Source: Agromyces soli
Lineage (GTDB): Bacteria; Actinomycetota; Actinomycetes; Actinomycetales; Microbacteriaceae
Direction of reading: 5' to 3'
DNA length: 64,000 nt
Assembly (NCBI RefSeq): GCF_022811605.1
Contig: NZ_CP094533.1
Location: 124,001 to 188,000, forward strand
Made by a program: the position numbers and the translations under genes. The notes under the pieces are model-generated. The model was not told the DNA's origin. It worked only from the letters and a program-made list of their open reading frames with translations, and made no database searches. Numbering within the stretch: the stretch's first letter is position 1; each line of letters opens with the position of its first letter. Positions 8,246 to 16,467 of this stretch are shown piece after piece.

Positions 8246-8452
8246 ATGGCACAGAGAGATGTCGTGACCCGTTCGAACCGCGGGCAGTGGGAGAACGAGG
8301 TCGAGGGCGAGCCCGAGCGCTCGCAGAGCTTCGCGAGCCGCGAGGAGGCGATCACCGCGGGCCGGGAGCTCGCCGCCCTGCTCGGCACCACGCACACCGT
8401 CATCGAGTCTGAGCCGACGGGCGTCATCACCGACGAGGAGCCCGAGGACTAG
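8246..8452 (+). CDS. DUF2188 small protein
   Basis: The 68-residue protein begins MAQRDVVTRSNRGQWENEVE and continues with a RSQSFASREEAITAGRELA helix and THTVIESEPTG, which is the DUF2188 pattern: a strand-helix-strand fold of unknown function. GGGAGGGAG lies 9 nt before ATG 8246, so this start is preferred over upstream in-frame codons. The last 32 nt, including the stop, are repeated with two mismatches at 9639-9670. Confidence 0.8.
   Translation: MAQRDVVTRSNRGQWENEVEGEPERSQSFASREEAITAGRELAALLGTTHTVIESEPTGVITDEEPED
8421..8452 (+). repeat. 32-nt direct repeat, copy 1 (3' end of DUF2188 gene)
   Basis: This is the intact 3' end of the DUF2188 gene with its TAG. It matches 9639-9670 at 30 of 32 positions in the same orientation. 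The two copies bracket about 1.2 kb with two minus-strand genes, as expected when a segment enters at the end of a gene and leaves a duplicated end behind. Confidence 0.75.
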
Positions 8453-8470
8453 CGAGGCGCACCGGATCCG

Positions 8471-8968
8471 CTACTTCGCCTCGTCTTCGGCGACCCGCCG
8501 TTGACCGTCTCCGCCGAGAACGAGGAAGGTGCCCATCTGCGTCACCCCATCGTGTTCGTACACGGGGACCGATCGATCGCCGCGCCCCTCGGCCTCCTGC
8601 CAAGCGAGCGCCTCTTCGGGCCTGGTGAACGATTCGGCGGCGGCTTGACCGTTCGCGTCATCCAGATCGATCTTGCGGACGTAGCCTTCGCGGCCATTCG
8701 TCGCGACGACCAGAATGAGGTCGGGTTCCTGGTCGGGCGATGCCGCATCGGCCGCTGAACCGAAGGTCTCGCCTTGGTCGTTCTTCGGATACTCGGCGGC
8801 TGGCATCGACACGGAGGAGGCGCCTCCTTCAGGGGCGAGCCCGGTTGGCGAGTGCAGCACTGGACCTGCCGCGACGGCTACCCCGAGCCCCAAACCCATT
8901 GCCGTTGCCAGGGCGAGGCCGAAGAGAAGTCCGGCCAACTTCCTTGGGAGCGATCCACTCACGGTCAT
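8471..8968 (-). CDS. Secreted or membrane-anchored protein
   Basis: The 165-residue protein has an N-terminal hydrophobic segment (LAGLLFGLALATAMGLGLGV, residues ~10-35) and a C-terminal domain with GREGYVRKIDLDDANGQA, PEEALAWQEAEGRG and SVPVYEHDGVTQMGTFLVL. This last domain resembles small extracytoplasmic domains of actinobacterial proteins in which a GYVRK strand precedes an EEA-helix and a PVYxxDGxTxIGxF hairpin. The function is unknown. The start at 8968 (MTVSGSL) gives a sensible signal segment. It lies between the two copies of the direct repeat. Confidence 0.65.
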   Translation of the reverse strand: MTVSGSLPRKLAGLLFGLALATAMGLGLGVAVAAGPVLHSPTGLAPEGGASSVSMPAAEYPKNDQGETFGSAADAASPDQEPDLILVVATNGREGYVRKIDLDDANGQAAAESFTRPEEALAWQEAEGRGDRSVPVYEHDGVTQMGTFLVLGGDGQRRVAEDEAK

Positions 8969-8978
8969 CACGTCCGAT

Positions 8979-9449
8979 CTACGAGTTCTGCGACGGGGAA
9001 CGATAGGTGTAGAAGGACGAATACCCGCTCCCGTTCCACCCGATGGAGACGCCGTAGCTGTACCACGTTCCCCCGGAACGGCGCGTACACGAGTACCCGA
9101 AGGCCACGGTGCCGGATCCGCTGTTGTACGAGTTGACCCCTTCACAACTCATGGCCCCTCCGCTCGTGAAGAGCCGCCCACGGGATCCCGCCCAGCCGGA
9201 TGGCGTGCCTCCACCGGTGCGCTGCGTGCTGGTCACGGCAGTCGCAGACTTCGCGCTCGTCGAGATGTAGGCGTAATTGGAGAACTGCGTGCCGCCGGCA
9301 GTGAAGTAGCCTCGGGCACTCTCCGCGTACCCGGCTACCGCCGGCTGGGCCCCCACCCCCGCGAGGAAGCCCGCGAGTACGGCAGTAAGCATCGCCGCCG
9401 CACGCCGCCCTGCGTGCCCCCGGACAGGCGATCGATCGACTCGTTTCAT
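8979..9449 (-). CDS. Secreted protein with two cysteines
   Basis: The 156-residue product begins MKRVDRSPVRGHAGRRAAAM followed by a hydrophobic core and a cleavage-like AQPAVAG, so it is exported. The mature part is rich in Ser, Gly, Tyr and Thr (TSGGAMSCEGVNSYNSGSG, FGYSCTRRSGGTW) and has just two cysteines. No family is recognised. It is 10 nt upstream of the 8471-8968 gene on the same strand, so the two form an operon. It could be a surface or bacteriocin-like protein, but there is no direct evidence. Confidence 0.65.
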   Translation of the reverse strand: MKRVDRSPVRGHAGRRAAAMLTAVLAGFLAGVGAQPAVAGYAESARGYFTAGGTQFSNYAYISTSAKSATAVTSTQRTGGGTPSGWAGSRGRLFTSGGAMSCEGVNSYNSGSGTVAFGYSCTRRSGGTWYSYGVSIGWNGSGYSSFYTYRSPSQNS

Positions 9450-9638
9450 GTTCCGCCCCCATGCCAACGTCAGTGTTGTCATCCCATTACCTCAGCCAGA
9501 CCCATATGCGTCAATACCGGATACCAAGATAGGTAAGCAGATCTGGGGCCAACTCATCAACCTTCGTGCCAATTGCGTCAGCTGGGATGCCTGCGGCAGC
9601 CACGGCGGGCGCACCCGAAAGATCGACGCCAGCCCACC

Positions 9639-9670
9639 GCGTGATCACCGACGAGGAGCCCGAGGTCTAG
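9639..9670 (+). repeat. 32-nt direct repeat, copy 2 (orphan end of DUF2188 gene)
   Basis: These 32 nt match the end of the DUF2188 gene at 8421-8452 but have no open frame in front of them. The DNA before them (9450-9638) is AT-richer than average and holds no gene. The copy therefore looks like a leftover from an insertion or a recombination event. Confidence 0.7.
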
Positions 9671-9679
9671 CCGGACGGA

Positions 9680-10054
9680 TCAGTCCAGCTCGTCGAACAG
9701 GATGGCGCGCGGGTCGGCGCCCGCTCGACGGGCGATCCGCTCACGAGCCCTCCGCTCGGCCGCAGCGCCGTTCAACCCCAGCACCCGGACGCCATGCTCG
9801 GGCGCGTCGAGGATGACGAGCGGACCCGAGCGCGAGGTCCGCACCCGCACGAGCTCCGGGTCGAGGTCGGAGAGCGCGTAGGCGACCTCATCGTCGGCGA
9901 AGCCCGCCGCGCGCAGGCCCGCCTCGACCCGGTCGACCCGCGGTCGCGGTGCGGATCGCCTCACCTCCGTCCGCGATCCGCGCAGCTCGAGCCAGCCCAT
10001 CGTCGCCGCGAACGCGAAGACGAGGCCGAGCACCACGAGCCCGACGACGTTCAT
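9680..10054 (-). CDS. Membrane-anchored hypothetical protein
   Basis: The 124-residue protein has an N-terminal hydrophobic helix (MNVVGLVVLGLVFAFAATMG) and a cytoplasmic basic domain containing RVEAGLRAAGFADDEVAYAL, resembling a short UBA-like or helical bundle, followed by LVILDAPEHGVRVL. The family is not recognised. It starts at ATG 10054, 60 nt from the terminator of the ClpC-like gene, and shows normal high-GC codon use, unlike the segment just downstream. Confidence 0.6.
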   Translation of the reverse strand: MNVVGLVVLGLVFAFAATMGWLELRGSRTEVRRSAPRPRVDRVEAGLRAAGFADDEVAYALSDLDPELVRVRTSRSGPLVILDAPEHGVRVLGLNGAAAERRARERIARRAGADPRAILFDELD

Positions 10055-10113
10055 GCCCTCAGGCTAGGCGAATCGCGGCTGCGCGGGCGGGCGCGTTTCC
10101 CTTCCCGCACACG

Positions 10114-10151
10114 CGGAACGCCCGGCCCTCCGCGGAGGGCCGGGCGTTCCG
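10114..10151 (-). terminator. Perfect 38-nt palindrome after clpC-like gene
   Basis: A perfect inverted repeat with 19-nt arms (each starting CGGAACGCCCGG) begins 10 nt past the stop of the ClpC-like gene on the minus strand. It is GC-rich and lacks a T-tract, as is usual for actinobacterial hairpin terminators. Confidence 0.8.
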
Positions 10152-10161
10152 GTCGATGGGG

Positions 10162-12786
10162 TTACGCGGCGTGCGGCATCCCGGTGGCAGGAACCGCGGA
10201 TGCCACGACGAGCTCGTCGCCCGAGGCATCCACCCGCACGAGTCCGCCGTCGCCGAGCTCGCCGGAGACGAGCAGGTCGGAGATGCGGTCGTCGACCTCG
10301 CGCTGGATGAGCCGGCGCAGCGGCCGAGCCCCGAACTCGGGCTCGTAACCGTGTTCGGCCATCCACGCGACGGCCGCGCCGGTCACCTCGAGGCCGATCT
10401 CGCGCGCGCCGAGGCGAGCGCGGGTTGCGTCGAGCATGAGCGACACGATGCGGGCGATCTCGTCCTGCGTGAGCTTCTTGAACAGCACAATCTCGTCGAT
10501 GCGGTTCAGGAACTCGGGACGCATCGCCTCGCGCAGCTTGCCCATGACGCGGTCGCGCAGGTCCTTCTCCGAGGAGAAGCCGTTGGCCGAGGCATCCGCC
10601 GACGCGACGAAGCCGAGCGCCCCCGAGCGCGAGGCGAGGAACTCCGAACCGAGGTTCGAGGTCATCACGACGACCGTGTTGCGGAAGTCGACCGTGCGCC
10701 CCTGCCCGTCGGTGAGGCGCCCGTCGTCGAGCACCTGCAGCAGCAGGTTGAACACGTCGGGGTGCGCCTTCTCGATCTCGTCGAACAGCACGATCGAGTA
10801 CGGGTTGCGGCGCACGCGCTCGGTGAGCTGGCCCGCCTCGTCGTAGCCGACGTACCCGGGAGGGGCGCCGACGAGCCGCGACACGGTGTGCCGCTCGCCG
10901 AACTCCGACATGTCGAAGCGGATCACGGCGGTCTCGTCGTCGAACAGGCGGTCGGCGAGCGCGCGGGCGAGCTCGGTCTTGCCGACGCCCGTCGGCCCGA
11001 GGAACAGGAACGAGCCGACCGGCCGCTTCGCGTCGCCCATGCCGGTGCGGTTGCGGCGCACGGCCTTGGCGACGGCGGTGACCGCGTCGTCCTGCCCGAT
11101 CACGCGGGCGTGCAGCTCGTCCTCGAGGGTCGCGAGGCGCTCGCGCTCCCCCTCGGTGAGGCGGTTCACCGGGATGCCGGTGGCGCGCGAGATCACCGCG
11201 GCGATCTGCGCGTCGTCGACCGTGGCGTCGCCGGTGTTCGCTCCGCGGGCCTTCGCCGCGGCGGATGCCTCGTCCAGCTTCCCCTGCACCTTCGCGATCT
11301 CGTCGCGGATGCGGGATGCTTCCTCGTAGTGCTCGGCGGCGACCGCGGCGTTCTTCTCGGACTCGAGCTCGGCGAGCCGCGCCATGAGCGCGGGCACGTC
11401 GGTCTTCACGCCGAGGCGGAGGCGCAGTCGCGCGCCGGCCTGGTCGATGAGGTCGATCGCTTTGTCGGGCAGCACGCGGTCGGGCAGGTAGCGGTGCCCG
11501 AGCTCGACGGCGGCGCGGAGCGCGTCGTCGGTGTACTCGACGCCGTGGTGCTCCTCGTAGGCGGGCTTCAGGCCGCGCAGGATCAGCACGGCATCCTCGA
11601 CCGAGGGCTCGCCGACGCGCACCGGCTGGAAGCGGCGCTCGAGGGCGGGGTCCTTCTCGATCTGGCGGTATTCCTTGAGCGTGGTCGCCCCGATGAGGTG
11701 CAGCTCGCCGCGCGCGAGGCGCGGCTTCAGGATGTTGCCCGCGTCCATGCCGCCCTCGCCCGCGCCTCCGGCGCCGACGACGGTGTGCACCTCGTCGATG
11801 AAGACGATGAGCTCACCGCGGTGGGCGGCGATCTCCTCCATCGTCTTGGTGAGGCGTTCCTCGAAGTCGCCGCGGTAGCGGGTGCCGGCGAGCATGCCGG
11901 GAAGGTCGAGCGCGATGACGCGCTTGCCGAGGAGGGCTTCGGGCACCTGCTCGTCGACGATGGCCTGTGCGAGGCCCTCGACGATCGCGGTCTTGCCGAC
12001 GCCCGCCTCGCCCACGAGCACGGGGTTGTTCTTCGTGCGGCGGGAGAGGATCTCGATCGTCTGCTCGACCTCGTCGGCGCGGCCGATCACGGGGTCGAGC
12101 TCGCCGTTGCGGGCGCGCTCGGTGAGGTCCATGCCGAACTTGTCGAGCGTCGGCGTGGTGGTCTCCTGAGCCTGCTCGTTGGTTCCCTGAGCCTGTCGAA
12201 GGGAATCCCCCTCGCCGGTCTCCTGAGCCTGTCGAAGGGCCTCATCCACCCCGTCCCGCATCGTCTGCGTCAGCGCCTCGGCGGTGACGCCCGCGCGAGC
12301 GAGCACCTGCCCGGCCGGGGCATCCTGACCCAGCACGAGCGCGAAGAAGAGGTGCTCGGGGTCGATGTACGTCGCGCCCGAGGAGCGCGCCACCTGGTAG
12401 CTGTGGAACAGCGCGCGGGATGCCGAGGGCGTGATGGTCGCGGCGTCGCGCCGCTCACCGAGCTCGTCGAAGGGCACGTCGCCGGATGCCGGCAGTCGCG
12501 CCTCGGTCGCGGTGATGATGCGCTCGGGGCTCGCGCCGACGCGGCGGATCGCCGCCTGCACGCTCTCGTCCTCGACGATCACGCGCAGGATGTGCAGCGC
12601 GTCGAGCTCGGTCTGGCCGCGCTCGAGGGCGAAGCGTCCCGCCTGCTGAAGAATGCTCTGGGTGCGGGCCGTCAGGAACCGGCTGAGGTCGATCGACCGC
12701 GCCTGACGGGCCTGCTCACCCGCGAGGTATCGGGCGAGGAACTCGTCGAACGAGCTCGCGCCGGCCTCGTTGAAGTCGTTGGGCAC
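10162..12786 (-). CDS. ClpC-like Clp ATPase, HspR-controlled
   Basis: The 874-residue protein has an N-terminal Clp repeat domain (residues ~35-175), a linker (184-210), AAA1 with Walker A GEAGVGKT at 259-266 and Walker B FIDEVHT, a short UVR-like middle helix ([17 protein letters not shown]), and AAA2 with [11 protein letters not shown] and [13 protein letters not shown]. The short middle region and a GALGF loop, which fits the ClpP-binding LGF loop, point to ClpC rather than ClpB. It unfolds proteins for ClpP with ATP. The start is a GTG at 12786 with AGGAGG 4 nt before it. A HAIR box at 12804-12824 indicates HspR control. The linker contains translated copies of a short repeat (LRQAQ), see 12164-12239. 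Confidence 0.88.
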   Translation of the reverse strand: MPNDFNEAGASSFDEFLARYLAGEQARQARSIDLSRFLTARTQSILQQAGRFALERGQTELDALHILRVIVEDESVQAAIRRVGASPERIITATEARLPASGDVPFDELGERRDAATITPSASRALFHSYQVARSSGATYIDPEHLFFALVLGQDAPAGQVLARAGVTAEALTQTMRDGVDEALRQAQETGEGDSLRQAQGTNEQAQETTTPTLDKFGMDLTERARNGELDPVIGRADEVEQTIEILSRRTKNNPVLVGEAGVGKTAIVEGLAQAIVDEQVPEALLGKRVIALDLPGMLAGTRYRGDFEERLTKTMEEIAAHRGELIVFIDEVHTVVGAGGAGEGGMDAGNILKPRLARGELHLIGATTLKEYRQIEKDPALERRFQPVRVGEPSVEDAVLILRGLKPAYEEHHGVEYTDDALRAAVELGHRYLPDRVLPDKAIDLIDQAGARLRLRLGVKTDVPALMARLAELESEKNAAVAAEHYEEASRIRDEIAKVQGKLDEASAAAKARGANTGDATVDDAQIAAVISRATGIPVNRLTEGERERLATLEDELHARVIGQDDAVTAVAKAVRRNRTGMGDAKRPVGSFLFLGPTGVGKTELARALADRLFDDETAVIRFDMSEFGERHTVSRLVGAPPGYVGYDEAGQLTERVRRNPYSIVLFDEIEKAHPDVFNLLLQVLDDGRLTDGQGRTVDFRNTVVVMTSNLGSEFLASRSGALGFVASADASANGFSSEKDLRDRVMGKLREAMRPEFLNRIDEIVLFKKLTQDEIARIVSLMLDATRARLGAREIGLEVTGAAVAWMAEHGYEPEFGARPLRRLIQREVDDRISDLLVSGELGDGGLVRVDASGDELVVASAVPATGMPHAA
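12164..12239. repeat. Three copies of a CCTGAGCCTG(TCGAAGGG) repeat inside the clpC-like gene
   Basis: Two near-complete copies of CCTGAGCCTGTCGAAGGG occur at 12186-12203 and 12222-12239, with a partial copy (TCCTGAGCCTG) at 12164-12174. Read on the coding strand they give LRQAQ and EQAQ segments in the linker between the N-domain and AAA1. This short repeat is familiar as an interspersed element in actinobacterial genomes. Confidence 0.7.
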
Positions 12787-12803
12787 CTGGCCTCCTGGTT
12801 GAA

Positions 12804-12824
12804 GTTGAGTGTGGTTCGCTCAAG
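12804..12824. promoter_or_regulatory. HAIR element (HspR operator)
   Basis: On the minus strand this reads CTTGAGC-N7-ACTCAAC, matching the HspR consensus CTTGAGT-N7-ACTCAAG at 12 of 14 fixed positions. It lies 18 nt upstream of the ClpC-like start codon, so heat-shock repression by HspR is likely. Confidence 0.8.
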
Positions 12825-12979
12825 TTCAACGCAGTGAGGCGGGAGGTATTCCCACGACACTCTCGGCTCTATCGCAATCAGACAGGCAGGCACCCCAAAA
12901 TGGGGCCCCTTGCGCTGTTCGAGTCCCACCGACGAGTCCGATACGGTTGCATGGTTCTGGCGAAGGAGCTAACGACCTA

Positions 12980-14620
12980 ATGGCGGATACAACGCAGTTC
13001 GACCACGACCGAATAAGCCATCTACTTGCGGACCGGCTCCTCGAAGTCCCGCCATTTCAGCGAAGCTATTCTTGGGACGAGGGCAATGTGGCAGATTTCC
13101 TCACTGATCTTGAAACCGCTCGACACAAGGGTGCCCCTTACTTTCTCGGAACCGTCGTTTTTGCGAACGATGAGGGGAACTCGCGCCAGCAAATTGTGGA
13201 CGGCCAGCAGCGATTGACGACTACGGCTATCCTGCTCATCGCGATAAGGGATTGCCTCCGCGACTTCAAAAAGGACAAGGCCGCTGCGCACGTCGATGAG
13301 ACCTACCTTCGGGGTTACGACCTGGAAGCCGAAGAACTCGTCGAACGCATTGTTCTCAACCCAGATGACCAGCCTGTCTATGACTTGCTGCTAGCACGCA
13401 GCCCGCTACCAGAAGCGGGAGAGTCTCGCCTAGCCGATGCGTATCGCCAAGCCGTTTCGTACCTTAAAGAACTCGCCCCGACCGAGAAGGACTACCGGAA
13501 GCTCATCAACATCACGACCCAGCTTGATGATTCAGTTCAGGTCTTGGTTGCAGTCGCCTCAGATCTTCCTGAGGCTTACGTGATCTTCGAGACTCTCAAT
13601 GATCGCGGCGCCGATCTAACAACCGCAGATCTGCTCAAGAACTATCTCTTCAGTCAAGCGAAGCAGAACTTCAACTATGTCCAGGCCGTATGGACGAAGG
13701 TAAGCGCTGAGTTCGACAGGCCCGAAGAGTTTGTCAAGTTCATTCGATACGACTACATGTCCAGGAATGGACATGTGACCGCACGAAACCTCTACAAGGC
13801 CATGCAAGACGACATCGGCACAGGCCCCTCCAAAGCGAAGATCTATATCCAACGTCTCGATGAGGCTCGCGGCGTATACCTCGCGCTCAAGGACGTCGAC
13901 AACGCTCTTTGGGAGTCGCTCGACTTCGACATGCGCGACTCCGTACTCGCCCTGCGCCGATTTGGTCTCGAGAGCAGCTACCCCTTGATCCTCGCAGCGT
14001 TCGCAACTTGGAAGGACGATCGAATTCGAGCCGCCCGTCTATTCATCAAGGTGACGAACTGGTCCATACGAGCGCTCTTCGGCGGACGCCTGGGCGGGTC
14101 CGTAGCCGAGCAGGCATTCAGCAACGCTGCAAAACAGGTCAGTGAAGGCCGGGCGAAGAACCAAGACGACGTGAAAGGGCTCCTAGGAGCGATTGTCGTT
14201 GAAGATCCGGAGTTCGTTGCAGACTTCCGCAGATACGGCAATGTATCGATCCCGCGCGCCAAGTACCTCCTTGCGATGCTCGAGCGAGCTCACAGAACTC
14301 GGTCTTCAGAGCCGCTCGATGGACTCCCGGACTGGGCTAGCCGAACTGTGACGCTAGAGCACCTCATGCCTCGTACCGAGGCCAAGTCAAATGAAGTCAA
14401 GCTTGGATACGTCGAGACCCTTGGGAACATGGCGCTCTTGGAGAAGACACTCAACAAGGACCTCGAGGACCGACCGTTTCATGAGAAGACCGCCGTATAC
14501 AGCCGCTCCACGTTCCATGTCACCAACGAATTGGCGACGGAGGAATCTTGGACGAAAGCTGATGTCGATCGGCGGATGGCAGCACTCGCGAAACTGGCCC
14601 CAATGGCCTGGCCCGGCTAG
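12980..14620 (+). CDS. GmrSD-like type IV restriction protein (DUF262-DUF1524)
   Basis: The 546-residue protein fuses the two halves of the GmrSD family. The N-terminal DUF262 part has VPPFQRSYSW (residues 23-32) and IVDGQQRLTT (72-81), the ParB-like NTP-binding motifs; the C-terminal DUF1524 part has TVTLEHLMPR (from ~456), LGNMALL and LNKD, the His-Asn-Asn core of an HNH-like nuclease. GmrSD enzymes cut phage DNA carrying glucosylated hydroxymethylcytosine, but the specificity of this one is unknown. The start at 12980 has AAGGAG 11 nt before it. GC content and codon use are lower than in the flanking genes, which supports horizontal transfer. It begins the defence island. Confidence 0.88.
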   Translation: MADTTQFDHDRISHLLADRLLEVPPFQRSYSWDEGNVADFLTDLETARHKGAPYFLGTVVFANDEGNSRQQIVDGQQRLTTTAILLIAIRDCLRDFKKDKAAAHVDETYLRGYDLEAEELVERIVLNPDDQPVYDLLLARSPLPEAGESRLADAYRQAVSYLKELAPTEKDYRKLINITTQLDDSVQVLVAVASDLPEAYVIFETLNDRGADLTTADLLKNYLFSQAKQNFNYVQAVWTKVSAEFDRPEEFVKFIRYDYMSRNGHVTARNLYKAMQDDIGTGPSKAKIYIQRLDEARGVYLALKDVDNALWESLDFDMRDSVLALRRFGLESSYPLILAAFATWKDDRIRAARLFIKVTNWSIRALFGGRLGGSVAEQAFSNAAKQVSEGRAKNQDDVKGLLGAIVVEDPEFVADFRRYGNVSIPRAKYLLAMLERAHRTRSSEPLDGLPDWASRTVTLEHLMPRTEAKSNEVKLGYVETLGNMALLEKTLNKDLEDRPFHEKTAVYSRSTFHVTNELATEESWTKADVDRRMAALAKLAPMAWPG

Positions 14621-14994
14621 AAACCATCGGCAGCGCTGGCCGGGTCGGGGAGGTTCAGGTCAACCTGAAGTCACGTGATCTGACAACGTCACGAGAATCG
14701 AGCACGTAGCGAGGCGCACAGGACCCCGTCGAACAGCGGCAGCAACCTGTGTCAGCAGATCATCGAGCCAACCGTCACGACGCACTCGTTCTCCGCCAGC
14801 TCAGCCGTAGTCGACTCGGTTGCGCCCTGCAGTGCGAGCAGTTGGCTGCAGGGGTTTGTAGCCGCTCTTCGACATCGAGGGTCGCTTCGCAGCGCAAGCG
14901 GCGACGAGCTCGCAGCGATGACGGTGGCTGCACATAGACTCGGCGACGTCGTTGCCGGCGTGCATCATCCGGCGCTGGACTATCTGGAGGGTTG
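14621..14994. other. Intergenic stretch between GmrSD-like gene and TIR gene
   Basis: These 374 nt hold no convincing gene; short frames on both strands lack ribosome sites and known motifs. A perfect 7-bp inverted repeat (TTCAGGT/ACCTGAA, 14654-14669) lies 34 nt after the GmrSD-like stop and may act as a weak terminator. A CATAGACT sequence at about 14933-14940 could be the -10 box for the TIR gene. Confidence 0.5.
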
Positions 14995-15576
14995 ATGCCG
15001 CAGTTCACGGTTTCAGAGGCTCGCAATGCCGGTGTAGCTAGAGCCCAGTATCAGTTCGGCGGAGCACGGGAGGTTCTTCGAAAATCAGTGGCGAATGCAG
15101 AGGGAAGGTACGACATATTCCTCAGCCACAGCCTCCGCGACGCGGAGCTGATCTTGGGCGTCCGTGAGATCCTTCAGCGGACCGGTAAGCGTGTGTACGT
15201 CGACTGGATCGACGACCCTCAGCTGGATCGTTCGCACGTAACGAGGGCGACGGCAGCACAGCTGCGCGGGCGGATGATCCAGTGCAGTTCATTGGTGTAT
15301 GCAGCCACACCCGCCTCGACCGCCTCCAAGTGGATGCCATGGGAACTCGGGTTCTTCGATGGTCACAAAGGCCCCGAGGCGGTAGCGATCATGCAGCTAG
15401 TCGACTTCGCTGGTCAGAGCGTCGGTCAAGAGTATCTCGGCATCTATCCAAAGATCGAGCGAACGTCCACGGGCGCCCCTGAGGTTACGCAGCGCGAGAA
15501 CGGACGGATCCTGAGGAAGTCGCTCCACGATCTGGTGCAGGCACGTGGTGGCGCCGCTTGGAGGAGCACGTTCTGA
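14995..15576 (+). CDS. TIR-domain protein
   Basis: The 193-residue protein has a short N-terminal helix and a TIR domain from about residue 38: YDIFLSHSLRDAELI (strand A and helix), RVYVDWIDDP (strand B and BB-loop region), SSLVYAATPAS and SKWMPWELGFFDG. Glu117 in WELG is in the place of the catalytic Glu of TIR NADases. Bacterial TIR proteins of this kind make signalling nucleotides from NAD+ or deplete NAD+ on phage infection. ATG 14995 has GGAGG 4 nt upstream. Its TGA overlaps the ATG of the membrane protein at 15576, so the two are made together. Confidence 0.85.
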   Translation: MPQFTVSEARNAGVARAQYQFGGAREVLRKSVANAEGRYDIFLSHSLRDAELILGVREILQRTGKRVYVDWIDDPQLDRSHVTRATAAQLRGRMIQCSSLVYAATPASTASKWMPWELGFFDGHKGPEAVAIMQLVDFAGQSVGQEYLGIYPKIERTSTGAPEVTQRENGRILRKSLHDLVQARGGAAWRSTF

Positions 15577-16034
15577 TGTGGCCGAAACGAGCTGACACTC
15601 CCGCGGTTCCGTCTGCTGAGGACCGGCGGAAGCACTTGGACTTCATCCAGTCTGTGATCGCGAGGATGGCCTCATCGTCGGCGGTCACCAAGGGGTGGGC
15701 ATTGACAATCGCTGTAGCGACGTACGGGTACGCAGGCACGAAGCAGTCGATTCCGGTATCGATCCTCGGCATCGGAGCCGTCCTGGTGTTCGCAGCGCTC
15801 GACTCCCGGTATTTGCTGGAGGAACGCAAGTACAGGAGGCTTTTCCGGGCAGCAGCTGCCGACGCGGTCGAGGTGTTCGACATGAATGCAGACGGGTACT
15901 GCAAGACTCTCGAAAAGAGTGCACGCAAGACCCTCACCATGGCCGATGTGATGTGGTCCTGGTCGGTACGCAACTACTACGGGGTGATCTTCATTGCGGG
16001 GCTGATTCTCCTAAGTTGGATTATTTGGTTTTGA
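15576..16034 (+). CDS. Three-helix membrane partner of TIR protein
   Basis: The 152-residue protein has a charged N-terminus (EDRRKHLDFIQSVIARM), two closely spaced hydrophobic helices (about residues 39-55 and 60-77), a cytosolic loop starting LDSRYLLEERKYRRLF and a last hydrophobic segment at the C-terminus (GVIFIAGLILLSWIIWF). Uncharacterised proteins with the RxFIQxxIxRMAS...LDxxYLxxER pattern occur widely in bacteria. Coupling to a TIR gene (TGATG overlap, GGAGGAG 8 nt upstream) suggests a membrane effector or sensor in an abortive-infection system. It ends 14 bp inside the convergent HIT gene. Confidence 0.75.
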   Translation: MWPKRADTPAVPSAEDRRKHLDFIQSVIARMASSSAVTKGWALTIAVATYGYAGTKQSIPVSILGIGAVLVFAALDSRYLLEERKYRRLFRAAAADAVEVFDMNADGYCKTLEKSARKTLTMADVMWSWSVRNYYGVIFIAGLILLSWIIWF

Positions 16035-16467
16035 GCTTGCGCACTGCTCCGCGCAGAGCTTCCCATGCGACGTCTTTTTGCGCTTCGCTGTAGTCACTCT
16101 CGGGCGGCCAGATGCGACCGATCCGGTCGTTTTCCCACCGGGGGACCACGTGGACGTGGACGTGCATCACTGTCTGGCTTGCTGCAGCTCCGTTGGATTG
16201 AATCACGTTTAGCCCGTCGGGCTTGATAGTGTCTCTGATCGCCGAAGCGATCGCCAGGGTTGTGCTGGCGAGACGGGCTGCAGTGTTCTCGTCGAGCTCC
16301 CAGATATCGGGGACGTGGCGCCTCGGGATGACCATCGTGTGTCCAAGGATTGCCGGCTCGGTTGGAAAGAAGGCGATTGTTTCCGCGTCGCGGTAGATCT
16401 CTCGAGCGTCGGAATCCTCGTTCACGACAATCTCGCAGAATGGGCAATCGTTGCGCGTGTCGCTCAT
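16021..16467 (-). CDS. HIT-family hydrolase coupled to ThsB-like TIR gene
   Basis: The 148-residue protein carries an N-terminal CPFC zinc-type motif, RRHVPDIWEL, NVIQSNGAAASQTVMHVHVH and VVPRW; HVHVHVVP is the histidine triad with the nucleophilic middle His. HIT proteins hydrolyse or transfer nucleoside phosphates such as diadenosine polyphosphates or adenylyl conjugates. The ATG at 16467 overlaps the stop codon of the upstream TIR gene (ATGA), so the pair is translationally coupled. In this setting it might cleave or modify a TIR-made nucleotide signal, which is inference. Its 3' end overlaps the convergent membrane-protein gene by 14 bp. Confidence 0.85.
   Translation of the reverse strand: MSDTRNDCPFCEIVVNEDSDAREIYRDAETIAFFPTEPAILGHTMVIPRRHVPDIWELDENTAARLASTTLAIASAIRDTIKPDGLNVIQSNGAAASQTVMHVHVHVVPRWENDRIGRIWPPESDYSEAQKDVAWEALRGAVRKLKTK

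Noticed and set aside
9949..12837. A 962-codon plus-strand frame over the ClpC-like gene
   Set aside because: It is the antisense shadow of a gene with complete Clp motifs, and it has no ribosome site or recognisable domain.
12900..12960. GTTCGAGTCC near 12919, which resembles the T-loop of a tRNA
   Set aside because: The flanking bases do not pair as a T-arm and no anticodon arm or acceptor stem can be found upstream, so it is not a tRNA gene.
14749..14937. Short frames in the gap before the TIR gene
   Set aside because: No ribosome site, no hydrophobic or motif content, and both strands have similar frames.
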